A stretch of DNA of 64,000 bases from an uncultured Paracoccaceae bacterium. Lineage in GTDB: Bacteria; Pseudomonadota; Alphaproteobacteria; Rhodobacterales; Rhodobacteraceae. Shown here piece after piece: positions 31,936 to 40,284 of this stretch. Each line of letters opens with the position of its first letter. Within the stretch, counting starts at the first letter, position 1. The stretch spans positions 868,001 to 932,000 of the forward strand of contig CANLYJ010000001.1 of the NCBI GenBank assembly GCA_947495295.1, in the 5' to 3' direction. Below the pieces are notes generated by a model that saw only the letters and a list, made by a program, of their open reading frames with translations, did no database searches and was not told the origin of the DNA. Position numbers and translations under genes: made by a program.

Positions 31936-33161
31936 TTGCTGCCGCCAATGTCCTGATCTCGGGCTTTTTGTCGCTTGTCGCCCTGCTCGGGCTGCTCACA
32001 TTACGCTGGGTATTGATCCGCCAAGGCGACAGGGACCCGATCAACCGGCGCTTTCTTTTTGGCGTGCGGGTCTTGATGCTGTTGTTCATTGGTCGCCTAC
32101 TGCTGATCATGACTGGTGTAGTTGCATTTCGCATCTTCGTTCTTTTGGGTGCGGCGCTAATCCCGCTGGCGGTGTTATTACTGACCGAAGGTTTGCTGCG
32201 GCGTCACGCGCCACACTGGGCCAAAGCACTGATTGCGGGTGGCACAATTCTGTTTGCGACCTCCGCCTTCTGGTATTCCGGGACGATTGATCCGGTTCGG
32301 CTGACTGGTCTGCTTGGGTTTCAGATAACCGGTTTTTGCGTTTCTGGTTGGTTGATACTGCAGCGCGACCGCAGCTCACTTTCGTTTAGCGAGAACACGA
32401 TGGTGGCCCGTTTGGCCCTGTCGTTATTGTTATTTATCCCGTTGGCAATCGGTGATTTCTTCGCGGATTATTTTGGCCTGCCGGTGCAGTTTTCGTCGCT
32501 TGGTGTGCTGGTTTTGTGCTGGTTGGCGATTGGATTGGCCAGGTCACAGATTGGTCATCGTGAGACATTGCTTATTTTGTTGGTCATGACCTGCGTGTCG
32601 GTGGTCTCAGGGGGATTGATTGGGTTGGTGGTTAATGTGGACGGTGTTGAAATGCTGATGATCGTGGCATTGATTTTTGCGGTCATCGTTCTTGCTGCCA
32701 TCGTTCAGGATGCGCGCAGTCTTCTGTCGGAGGAGCGGAGCATTGGGCTGTTGCGTCATATGGCGACGGCCCGGACAGAGGATCCTGTTGCATTCTTGCG
32801 TGATTTGCGTGCGCATCCCCTTGTTGATGGTGCTGTCGTTGTGCATGAGGACAGCTTGCGCGGATTGGACCCAAAAACACTAGATGCGATTTTTGAGGCA
32901 GCACCGGTGTTACGCCGCGCCGCGCCGCCCGCGTTGGGACATGCCGCCGCGGATCACATTACGCATCTTTTTACACATTATAGTGCCACACATATTTTTT
33001 TGGCCCGTGATGCGCCACGCGTACTGATTGCGCTTTCGATGCCATCGCTTGGCCTGTCCCCGCATGCGGAGCTGGAATTGGAAGTTGTCCAGCGTATGGC
33101 GGCATTGATCGCGCGTCAGGATGCGAGCGCCCTATCAACCAGAGGAACGATGAATGGATGA
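31932..33161 (+). CDS. multi-helix membrane protein with C-terminal cytoplasmic domain
   Basis: 409 residues from ATG 31932, which overlaps the preceding stop. Residues ~1-265 hold about eight membrane helices, followed by a soluble ~140-residue domain (SLLSEERSIGLLRHMA ... LELEVVQRMAALIARQ). The layout suggests a membrane sensor or transporter-like regulator, but no kinase, cyclase or HTH motif is visible and I do not recognise a family. It is coupled to the GNAT-like gene before it and overlaps the glycerate kinase gene after it by 8 bases. Confidence 0.65.
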   Translation: MIAAANVLISGFLSLVALLGLLTLRWVLIRQGDRDPINRRFLFGVRVLMLLFIGRLLLIMTGVVAFRIFVLLGAALIPLAVLLLTEGLLRRHAPHWAKALIAGGTILFATSAFWYSGTIDPVRLTGLLGFQITGFCVSGWLILQRDRSSLSFSENTMVARLALSLLLFIPLAIGDFFADYFGLPVQFSSLGVLVLCWLAIGLARSQIGHRETLLILLVMTCVSVVSGGLIGLVVNVDGVEMLMIVALIFAVIVLAAIVQDARSLLSEERSIGLLRHMATARTEDPVAFLRDLRAHPLVDGAVVVHEDSLRGLDPKTLDAIFEAAPVLRRAAPPALGHAAADHITHLFTHYSATHIFLARDAPRVLIALSMPSLGLSPHAELELEVVQRMAALIARQDASALSTRGTMNG

Positions 33162-34362
33162 CCCCAGAATAGACTCCAGGCGTATCTTTGATGCTGGCGT
33201 GGCGGCCGCTGATCCTTATGCAGCGGTGCAGCGGCATCTGGATGCCGTTCATGATCCGTCATTGATTGTAGCGATTGGGAAGGCTGCAAGCCTGATGGCC
33301 AAAGCGGCAATGTCCTGGTTTCCCACAGTGCGCACAATTGTCGTGACGAATTACGAGAATGCAACCAAGCTGCCGGGGGCGGATGTATTTCCTGCGGGTC
33401 ATCCTGTGCCGGATGAAAACGGGGTCGCAGCCGGTAAGGCCGTCATCGCAGCGTTGCGATCAGCCGATGGTCCGGTACTGGCCCTAATCTCGGGCGGGGG
33501 GTCAGCCTTGCTTCCTGCACCTGCCGGTGAGTTGACCCTTGCGCAGAAGGCACACGTAAACAGCCTGTTGTTGGGGTCAGGTCTGCCAATCGAAAAGATG
33601 AACCTGATCCGGCAACAATTGTCGGATCTGAAAGGGGGCGGTTTTCTACGTCATGCCGCCCCGCATCCGGTGACCGCACTCATATTGTCTGATGTGGTCG
33701 GTGACGATTTGTCAGTTATTGCCAGTGGTCCGACCTTGCCGCCAATTGGGACATCGGCTGATGCCATGGCGTTGTTACATCGTGCCAATCTGTGGGACCG
33801 TGTTTCTCAACCGGTTCGTGATCATCTGATGGCAGCATCCACCGGGGCCGCATTACCGCCTGCAAAGAATATTCTTGTTGGATCGAACACCCAAAGTGTC
33901 GCCGCGATGTCGCAGGCGAGCCCAGCGGCGCAAGTGATTGCCGCACCTGTTGAAGGTGATGTGCGTGATGCGGCACGCCTTATCTGCGATCGGTCGGCGC
34001 CCGGCGTGACGATTTGGGGTGGCGAAACGACCGTCATCTTGAATGGCACGGGCCGTGGTGGGCGCAATCAGGAATTGGCTATGCGCATTGCAAAGGAGGC
34101 GGCATTGCGTGGTTGGCAAAAATGGACCTGCCTGCAAGCTGGCAGTGATGGTCGCGATGGACCGACGGACGCCGCAGGTGCCATTGTGGATCAGGGAACG
34201 ATGGCGCGGATTGCAGAGGCGGGCGGGGATTTTGATGCGCTTTTGCACAATAATGATAGCTACGCCGCGCTTGAGATGGCGGGCGATCTGTTGCTCACTG
34301 GGGCCACTGGAACAAATGTTGCCGATCTTGGCGTTTTGATCCGCCGCCCCAGCTTTCGTTGA
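33154..34362 (+). CDS. MOFRL-family glycerate 2-kinase / TtuD-like protein
   Basis: 402 residues. N-terminal kinase-like domain with IVAIGKAASLMAKAAM and the phosphate-binding ISGGGSALLPAPAG, then the C-terminal MOFRL domain (GRGGRNQELAM, AGSDGRDGPTDAAGAIVD). This family phosphorylates D-glycerate at O2 in tartrate, glyoxylate and sugar-acid catabolism; older annotations call it hydroxypyruvate reductase (TtuD), a name not supported by the fold. It overlaps the preceding membrane-protein gene by 8 bases. In context it could take glycerate from sugar breakdown into lower glycolysis. Confidence 0.88.
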   Translation: MDDPRIDSRRIFDAGVAAADPYAAVQRHLDAVHDPSLIVAIGKAASLMAKAAMSWFPTVRTIVVTNYENATKLPGADVFPAGHPVPDENGVAAGKAVIAALRSADGPVLALISGGGSALLPAPAGELTLAQKAHVNSLLLGSGLPIEKMNLIRQQLSDLKGGGFLRHAAPHPVTALILSDVVGDDLSVIASGPTLPPIGTSADAMALLHRANLWDRVSQPVRDHLMAASTGAALPPAKNILVGSNTQSVAAMSQASPAAQVIAAPVEGDVRDAARLICDRSAPGVTIWGGETTVILNGTGRGGRNQELAMRIAKEAALRGWQKWTCLQAGSDGRDGPTDAAGAIVDQGTMARIAEAGGDFDALLHNNDSYAALEMAGDLLLTGATGTNVADLGVLIRRPSFR

Positions 34363-34515
34363 CAACTGAACTTGTCCGCAAAGTGTGCCAGTGACGCGGC
34401 TTCTTGGTGACGCTTCTTACAACCGGACGCAGGATGCTGACGTGATCGTTGGCATCACATGTTATTTCGCCGGGCGACTGGCATCGTCGACAGCCAAGTC
34501 GCTGCCGTGATTGGC

Positions 34516-34533
34516 TTTGGGTCAGGACCCAAA
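34516..34533. terminator. short palindromic hairpin downstream of glycerate kinase
   Basis: TTTGGGTC / GACCCAAA with a 2-nt centre (effectively a 6-7-bp stem) in the gap between the convergent kinase gene and the small secreted-protein gene. It may terminate either transcript; no T-tract is obvious. Confidence 0.35.
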
Positions 34534-34573
34534 CAACAGAACCCCAGTTAAGACCGGTTTGCCGGTTTTGGCC

Positions 34574-34834
34574 TTAGTTGCCTTGCGTATTCGCCGATAC
34601 GAAGATCAGACACTCGTCGCCTTCACAATCAACGTATTTGGCTGGTACATGCAGGTTGCCAGTTTCCGTTGCGATGATGTAAGCGTTTTGTCTGAACCCA
34701 GCAAATTCACCAATGATTTTCACATCCTGATCTTTCAGTGTCAGGGTTATTTCGTTGGCGCTTACCGCTGCTGGAACAAACACACCCAGCGTTGTTGTTG
34801 CTAAAATAGAAATTATAAAGGATTTTTTGAACAT
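34574..34834 (-). CDS. small secreted protein resembling an isolated envelope domain
   Basis: 86 residues. A signal peptide (KKSFIISILATTTLGVFVPA, cleavage after VSA) leaves a mature ~60-residue domain (EITLTLKDQDVKIIGEF ... VPAKYVDCEGDEC). The pattern 'I-T-L ... GEF ... Y-I-I-x-T-x-x-G ... V ... C-x-G-x-x-C' resembles, from memory, the short N-terminal domain that precedes a substrate-binding/OmpA region in some roseobacter envelope proteins; here it stands alone. The two Cys could form a disulfide. Function unknown. Base composition is AT-richer than its neighbours. Confidence 0.6.
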   Translation of the reverse strand: MFKKSFIISILATTTLGVFVPAAVSANEITLTLKDQDVKIIGEFAGFRQNAYIIATETGNLHVPAKYVDCEGDECLIFVSANTQGN

Positions 34835-35057
34835 TTATTCACCCACAAGATACAAAAATAAGTCAACTAAGTCATAAATAAGGCCTCGCATTGGTGGGAG
34901 TCAATTGGATTCGGAATATTGGTTCTGGTCAGAAAATGCTGTGATAACCCCAATGGTGAAGGGCGTCCTGCCCCCTGTGATCCGATGGTGGCTCAAGGGT
35001 TGGCAACACGGCGAGGCTTCGCTACTCAAAGGCAGAACGTGACCCAGTTGGACCTAT

Positions 35058-35909
35058 ATGAAACCCGAAAAGCCGACCTTTGCGCCACCTGACGACGCCG
35101 AAGAGCGGCGCACGAAACCTGCTGTAATTTGTTATCCGACTGAGAGCTTAACGTCGCCAGATTTCGCGATGATGAATGCGCGCCGTGCGGATGCGGAGCA
35201 TAGGACAAGATGTGTCGTGCCACCGCGCGACGCGCGCTGTACAACCGTATCCAAAGGCAGTTTTTTCCGTATTACCTGTTCCGAAGGGGCACAGGTCGGG
35301 GATCTGAACCTTTGGTCGGCTGCGGACCTGAATGAGCATTTCTATTCTGGAAAGACGCGCGCGCTGCATGGCACACATGTTTCAAGCGGTGACCGGCTAT
35401 GGTCGCGGTTTCCTATGCTGCGTCCAATGGCGACCGTGTTCGAGGACACGCTGGACTGGTATGGTTGGGATGCAGATGGTGGTTCGGTACACGACGTGAT
35501 TGGTACCCGCTGCGATCCATATACCGGGCGCCTGTTGTCCGGTTCGGACTATCATTACTGCTGTCATTCGAACCTGACGCGCGCGCTTGCGGATCATACC
35601 AAATTGCCGTTGGCGGAGGCTGAACCATTTGTACATGACGTGCTAAACGTCTTTATGTGTACGGGTTTCACTGCAGATACACATCAGTACTTTATGAAAG
35701 CCAGTCCCGTCCGGGCAGGCGACTATCTGGAGTTCTTTACAGAGATTGACCTTATTGTTGGCCTTTCAGCCTGTCCGGGCGGTGATTGTGCGGCAGAGCA
35801 TACGTCTGATTTTGCTGCCTGCTATCCTTTGGTGATTGATGTGTTTGAAAATGGTCGTCCTTTCATCGAACCTGAGCCCAGCGGTTATGACGGCAGTCAC
35901 GGTCGTTAG
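35058..35909 (+). CDS. DUF1989 (urea carboxylase-associated / carboxyguanidine deiminase-related) protein
   Basis: 283 residues. Central DUF1989 features: VSKGSFFRITCSEGAQVGDLN, then SSGDRLWSRF, HYCCHSNL, VFMCTGFT and the Cys pair in ACPGGDCA near the C-terminus. Family members CgdA/CgdB form the carboxyguanidine deiminase of guanidine breakdown; many others have unknown roles. There is no urea or guanidine carboxylase gene here, and the protein is single rather than a CgdAB pair. The neighbouring creatinase operon also concerns a guanidino compound, so a role on a related C-N substrate is a reasonable guess. A weak ribosome-binding site leaves the start uncertain. Confidence 0.78.
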   Translation: MKPEKPTFAPPDDAEERRTKPAVICYPTESLTSPDFAMMNARRADAEHRTRCVVPPRDARCTTVSKGSFFRITCSEGAQVGDLNLWSAADLNEHFYSGKTRALHGTHVSSGDRLWSRFPMLRPMATVFEDTLDWYGWDADGGSVHDVIGTRCDPYTGRLLSGSDYHYCCHSNLTRALADHTKLPLAEAEPFVHDVLNVFMCTGFTADTHQYFMKASPVRAGDYLEFFTEIDLIVGLSACPGGDCAAEHTSDFAACYPLVIDVFENGRPFIEPEPSGYDGSHGR

Positions 35910-36226
35910 CTGTTGTAATTACGCGAACAAATGGTTGTCGAGTCTAGGGGGTGCGTCTGGTCTCACGAGGTTATGCTGGTCGTAATGTGAAGCGTTGCTT
36001 GTCGTCTAAGTGCGCTTCCGCTAACTCCGTGGGACAGCGATGTTTACCTCTTGTCCAACAAGTGACCTTGCGTAACCGTGTGCCGCCCATAAACTGCGCA
36101 GCTTTGAGACCGACCTACCTTTTTCGATGCCAGTAGAAAATCGCTTGCAAGTTCAACTTGATTCGAAGTTAGTATGTGCCAGCAAAGCGTGGGCAAACCA
36201 CCGAAAGAACCAGTAGGGAGCCAATT
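35910..36226. promoter_or_regulatory. 317-bp gap upstream of the Pot-type importer operon
   Basis: No gene seen. CAAGTTCAACTTG at 36148-36160 is a perfect 13-bp palindrome about 67 bases before the ATPase start and may be an operator. AGGGAG at 36215-36220 is the ribosome-binding site for the TTG at 36227. I looked for guanidine-riboswitch-like cores here and upstream of the DUF1989 gene and found none. Confidence 0.4.
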
Positions 36227-37327
36227 TTGGCACAAACTCCAGAGGGCGAGGCGTTCGTTGAATTCGAGCGCGTGCAAAAAAGTTACGACGGTGAAACGCT
36301 CGTTGTGAAAGACCTGAACTTGCGGATGCCGAAAGGTGAGTTCTTAACAATGCTCGGGCCGTCAGGTTCAGGCAAAACAACATGCCTGATGATGCTGGCT
36401 GGATTTGAGACGGCGACGCATGGCGATATTCGTCTTGATGGCAAGTCGATCAATGACATCCCACCCCATAAGCGTGGGATTGGCATGGTGTTCCAGAACT
36501 ATGCGCTGTTTCCGCATATGACGATTGGTGAAAACCTCGCCTTTCCGCTGGAAGTCCGCAAAATGGGCAAATCCGAGCGGGACGAGAAAGTGAAGCGCGC
36601 GTTGGATATGGTGGAGATGGGGGCATTTGGCAATCGCCGTCCTGCGCAGCTATCGGGTGGTCAGCAACAGCGTGTTGCGCTGGCCCGTGCGCTTGTGTTT
36701 GAGCCCGAGCTTGTCCTGATGGATGAACCTTTGGGCGCACTCGACAAGCAGTTGCGCGAAAAGATGCAGTTTGAAATTACCGATCTTGCGCATAACCTTG
36801 GCATTACAACCGTCTACGTCACACACGACCAAACCGAAGCGCTGACCATGTCCGACCGTGTCGCCGTGTTTGACGATGGCCGCATCCAGCAGCTTGCGCC
36901 ACCGGATGAGTTGTACGAGGCACCGCAAAACAGCTTTGTGGCCCAGTTCATTGGTGAAAATAATACGTTGAGTGGGGTTGTGACGCAGATCACTGATGAC
37001 AAGTGCCTTGTCAGGCTAGATAGTGGTGAAGAGATCGACGCGAAACCGGTGAATGTTTCCCAAGTTGGCGAACGTACGACGGTGTCAATCCGCCCGGAGC
37101 GGGTAGAGACGAACAAAGAGCGTCTGTCTGACGATGCACATACGCTAAAGGCTGAGGTGCTGGAGTTCATCTATATGGGTGATATCTTTCGAACCCGACT
37201 GCGTGTCGCCAATTCGGAAGAGTTCATTGTGAAGACCCGCAATGCACCTGACCAACCAAGGTTGCGTCCTGGAGAGCATATCGAAATTGGCTGGTTGCCA
37301 GAAGACTGCCGCGCCCTTGATGCCTGA
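36227..37327 (+). CDS. Pot-type ABC transporter ATP-binding protein
   Basis: 366 residues from a TTG at 36227, chosen because AGGGAG lies 6 bases upstream; the frame extends to a GTG at 36176 without such a site. Walker A LGPSGSGKTT, signature [15 protein letters not shown], Walker B LVLMDEPLGALD, and a C-terminal TOBE-type regulatory domain (~270-366). Full-length PotA/FbpC class. First gene of an operon with binding protein, two permeases and probably creatinase, so the cargo may be creatine or a similar small cation or guanidino compound rather than polyamines. Confidence 0.88.
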   Translation: MAQTPEGEAFVEFERVQKSYDGETLVVKDLNLRMPKGEFLTMLGPSGSGKTTCLMMLAGFETATHGDIRLDGKSINDIPPHKRGIGMVFQNYALFPHMTIGENLAFPLEVRKMGKSERDEKVKRALDMVEMGAFGNRRPAQLSGGQQQRVALARALVFEPELVLMDEPLGALDKQLREKMQFEITDLAHNLGITTVYVTHDQTEALTMSDRVAVFDDGRIQQLAPPDELYEAPQNSFVAQFIGENNTLSGVVTQITDDKCLVRLDSGEEIDAKPVNVSQVGERTTVSIRPERVETNKERLSDDAHTLKAEVLEFIYMGDIFRTRLRVANSEEFIVKTRNAPDQPRLRPGEHIEIGWLPEDCRALDA

Positions 37328-37419
37328 ACTAAACACGACTTCTAAGAGCTTGGGGGTACGCGGCCTAGTGTGTGCCACCTCATTGACCAAAGAAACTAGG
37401 TGAAAAACGGGAGAATACT

Positions 37420-38535
37420 ATGAAATTCAACAAACCAATTCTAGCAACAATGGCGCTAGGCCTTTCGGCTGGCGCTGTTGGCGCGGATGGCCACATGGCG
37501 TCCGACATGACGCTTGTCAGCTGGGGGGGCGCGTACCAGCAATCCCAGATCAACGCCTATGCGGACCCTTATGTTGCCAATAACCCTGGTGTGACTGTCA
37601 CCTGGGACGAAAGTTCGGCCGAGGCTGTGGCCAAGCTGCGCGCCATGAATGAAGCCGGTTCCATTACATGGGATGTGGTTGACGTTGTGGCCGCTGATGC
37701 GCTGCGCCTATGCGACGAAGGTCTGGCGCTGGAGATCGATGCCGATGAAATGCTGGCAGCTGCACCTGATGGCACATCTGCCTCGGACGACTTTGGTGAT
37801 CTGCTGGTGGGTGACTGTTTTATCCCGCAGATCGTCTATTCGACCACATTCGGCTATCGCACCGATATGGTTCCGGATGGTGTTGATGCGCCAAGCAACA
37901 TCTGCGACGTGTTCGACTTGGAGACATATCCGGGTATGCGCGCGCTTGAAAAACGCCCAATCAACAATGTTGAGTGGGCGCTTCTGTGTGACGGCGTTGC
38001 AAAGGAAGATGTCTATGATGTGCTGGCCACTGAAGAAGGTCAGGAACAGGCGCTTGCCAAGCTGGACACCATCCGTGACAGCGTGATTTGGTGGTCTGCC
38101 GGTGCTGATACCCCGCAGCTTTTGGCTGATGGCGAAATCTTTATGGGTTCCACCTATAATGGCCGTTTGTTCGCTGCCATTGAAGAGCAGGGGCAGCCGA
38201 TTGGCATGATGTGGGACGCGCAGGTCTTTGACCTGGACGGTTGGATCATTCCTGAAGGTCTGTCCGAGGAGCGTCTGGCCCGTGCGTTGGACTTCGTAAA
38301 GTTTGCCACGGATACACAGCGCCTTGCAGATCAGGCGAAATACATCTCTTACGGTCCGGCACGTGTGTCCTCTGCGCCACTGGTGGGTAAGCACGCAACA
38401 TTGGGTATCGATATGGCACAACATATGCCAACCGATCCAAACAATGCTGCGAACACCTTCCTCTATAACTACGAGTTCTGGGCAGATTATCGCGACGATA
38501 TCGACGCGAAATTCCAAGCCTGGCTTGCGCAGTAA
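37420..38535 (+). CDS. Pot-type ABC transporter substrate-binding protein
   Basis: 371 residues, signal peptide ending near GAVGADG. PotD-like type II fold: MTLVSWGGAYQQSQINAY, then WDESSAEAVAKLRAM and WWSAGADTPQLLADGE, where PotD contacts its amine ligand. GGGAGA precedes the ATG. It is followed by a strong hairpin before the permease gene. The usual PotD acidic residues for polyamine amines cannot be verified by eye, so the ligand is left open. Confidence 0.87.
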   Translation: MKFNKPILATMALGLSAGAVGADGHMASDMTLVSWGGAYQQSQINAYADPYVANNPGVTVTWDESSAEAVAKLRAMNEAGSITWDVVDVVAADALRLCDEGLALEIDADEMLAAAPDGTSASDDFGDLLVGDCFIPQIVYSTTFGYRTDMVPDGVDAPSNICDVFDLETYPGMRALEKRPINNVEWALLCDGVAKEDVYDVLATEEGQEQALAKLDTIRDSVIWWSAGADTPQLLADGEIFMGSTYNGRLFAAIEEQGQPIGMMWDAQVFDLDGWIIPEGLSEERLARALDFVKFATDTQRLADQAKYISYGPARVSSAPLVGKHATLGIDMAQHMPTDPNNAANTFLYNYEFWADYRDDIDAKFQAWLAQ

Positions 38536-38544
38536 GTTAGTTTC

Positions 38545-38570
38545 AAGAAGGGGCGGTTACGCCCCTTCTT
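38545..38570 (+). terminator. intercistronic hairpin, binding protein to permease
   Basis: AAGAAGGGGCG and CGCCCCTTCTT form a perfect 11-bp stem with a 4-nt loop, 9 bases past the binding-protein stop, followed by ACCTTAATC with no long T-run. Probably a partial terminator or stabiliser, as at the xylF-xylH junction. Confidence 0.7.
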
Positions 38571-38618
38571 ACCTTAATCAACCAAAGACCGATAAAGCGA
38601 CGAACGATTGGGGACGAT

Positions 38619-40280
38619 ATGAGTGACACGACTGACTCGGGACCAATGCTCGCCGCTGATGGGACACCGCTGAAGGAAAGCCTGGGGCGAGCCTTGCGTC
38701 GCCAAAAGATCAGAGCGCTTGCACTGATCGCGCCACTTCTGCTTTTTGTCCTGCTGACATTTGTTATTCCTATCGTGTCGATGCTGGTGCGATCTGTGGA
38801 GAACCAGATCGTTTCCGATACGTTGCCCGGAACAATTGCCGCGCTTTCGGAATGGGATAGCACGCAGGGGGATGCCCCTTCTGAAGATGTTTTCCAGAAT
38901 CTGTTTTTTGATATGTTCAATGCCGCTGAGGCCAAAGAACATACAAAACTGGGCACCCGCCTGAACTATGAGAATACGGGCCTCGCGTCACTTTTCCGGA
39001 CTTCCGGCCGTTCGATGGATGACATCGGAGAGGTATTTCAGGATGCTATCGAAGATGCCGATGCGCGTTTCGAAGATGGTGCGTTCTGGTACGAAATGAT
39101 GAGTGGGGCAGGCGGCGATACGTTGCTTGCCGACCGCCGCACCCGTTGGTCGGCGCTGACGGGTGACAACATGTCGGGCGATGTTGGCTTTGCGCCATCG
39201 CAAGATATTGCGGCACTGCTCCCTATAACGACGGCGGCCTATACTGATTTTGCGATCTGGACTGCGATTGAGGATGAGGACATTGTCGCCGAAGAAGACC
39301 CTTGGGAGGCTGTTTATGCAGCACTCGCGGTTGATTTGCGTGACCCATCACGGGTTGCGGCGATAGCCAGCTATAGTGGTGCAGGTGCTGACGCGTTGCA
39401 GGCACTAACTGCAACCGAAATGCCGGACTTGACATTCACCGAGGCGTTTGCCGATCTTGACGAAGACTGGGTGTCGCCCGACGTTTGGGAGACGGTCCAA
39501 GTCTATAGCCCCAACTACACACCAGGTTATTTCCTGAATTCGGTCGACCGTGAACTAACGATTGACGGCGTTGAGGCGCGCCCGGAGAATGAGCAGCTTT
39601 ACATCAAACTGTTCGGCCGCACGCTGTGGATGTCGCTGATTATCACCTCAAGCTGTATTTTGTTGGGTTATCCAGTCGCTTGGCTGCTGGCAAACCTGCC
39701 TGTGCGCACGGCCAATGTCCTGATGATACTTGTTCTGCTGCCATTCTGGACGTCGCTTTTGGTGCGTACCTCTGCATGGAAAGTATTGCTGCAACAACAG
39801 GGCGTGATTAACGAATTGCTCGTCTGGCTGGGTTTCGTCGATGACGCGAACCGTTTGATCCTGATGAACAACTCGACTGGTACCATTATCGCGATGACGC
39901 ATATCCTGCTGCCATTCATGATCCTGCCGCTTTATTCTGTGATGAAAACTATTCCGCCGACCTATCTGCGCGCTGCCAAGTCATTGGGAGCTACCAATTG
40001 GACGGCGTTCTGGCGGGTTTACTTCCCGCAATCTGTCCCCGGTATCGGGGCGGGCTCTATCCTCGTCTTCATCTTGGCGATTGGCTATTACATCACGCCG
40101 GAAATTGTTGGCGGCACCGATGGTGTCTTTATCTCCAACCGGATTGCCTATCACATTTCGCGTTCGCTGAACTGGGGTCTGGCTGCTGCCTTAGGGACGA
40201 TCCTGCTGGTCCTCGTTTTGGCGCTGTACTGGGTCTATGACCAGATTGTCGGCATCGATAACGTGAAACTGGGAGGTTGA
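38619..40280 (+). CDS. Pot-type ABC permease with ~260-residue periplasmic insertion
   Basis: 553 residues, almost twice the length of PotB (~285). TM1 lies at about 33-58, then a hydrophilic acidic segment of about 260 residues (66-325), then the standard permease core beginning LYIKLFGRTLWMSLI, with the EAA loop RAAKSLGATNWTAFW near residue 450. The insertion falls in the first periplasmic loop. GGGGACGAT precedes the ATG. The reading frame and codon use are uniform through the insertion, so this is a real feature and not a frame fusion. It partners the enlarged second permease encoded 4 bases downstream. Confidence 0.87.
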   Translation: MSDTTDSGPMLAADGTPLKESLGRALRRQKIRALALIAPLLLFVLLTFVIPIVSMLVRSVENQIVSDTLPGTIAALSEWDSTQGDAPSEDVFQNLFFDMFNAAEAKEHTKLGTRLNYENTGLASLFRTSGRSMDDIGEVFQDAIEDADARFEDGAFWYEMMSGAGGDTLLADRRTRWSALTGDNMSGDVGFAPSQDIAALLPITTAAYTDFAIWTAIEDEDIVAEEDPWEAVYAALAVDLRDPSRVAAIASYSGAGADALQALTATEMPDLTFTEAFADLDEDWVSPDVWETVQVYSPNYTPGYFLNSVDRELTIDGVEARPENEQLYIKLFGRTLWMSLIITSSCILLGYPVAWLLANLPVRTANVLMILVLLPFWTSLLVRTSAWKVLLQQQGVINELLVWLGFVDDANRLILMNNSTGTIIAMTHILLPFMILPLYSVMKTIPPTYLRAAKSLGATNWTAFWRVYFPQSVPGIGAGSILVFILAIGYYITPEIVGGTDGVFISNRIAYHISRSLNWGLAAALGTILLVLVLALYWVYDQIVGIDNVKLGG

Positions 40281-40284
40281 GATC

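Noticed and set aside
34835..36226. Guanidine riboswitch upstream of the DUF1989 gene or the Pot-type importer
   Set aside because: I looked for ykkC-type conserved cores and paired ACGR hairpins and found no match in either gap.
36176..36226. GTG start at 36176 for the Pot-type ATPase
   Set aside because: No ribosome-binding site and no conserved residues in the added 17 codons, while the TTG at 36227 has AGGGAG at proper spacing.
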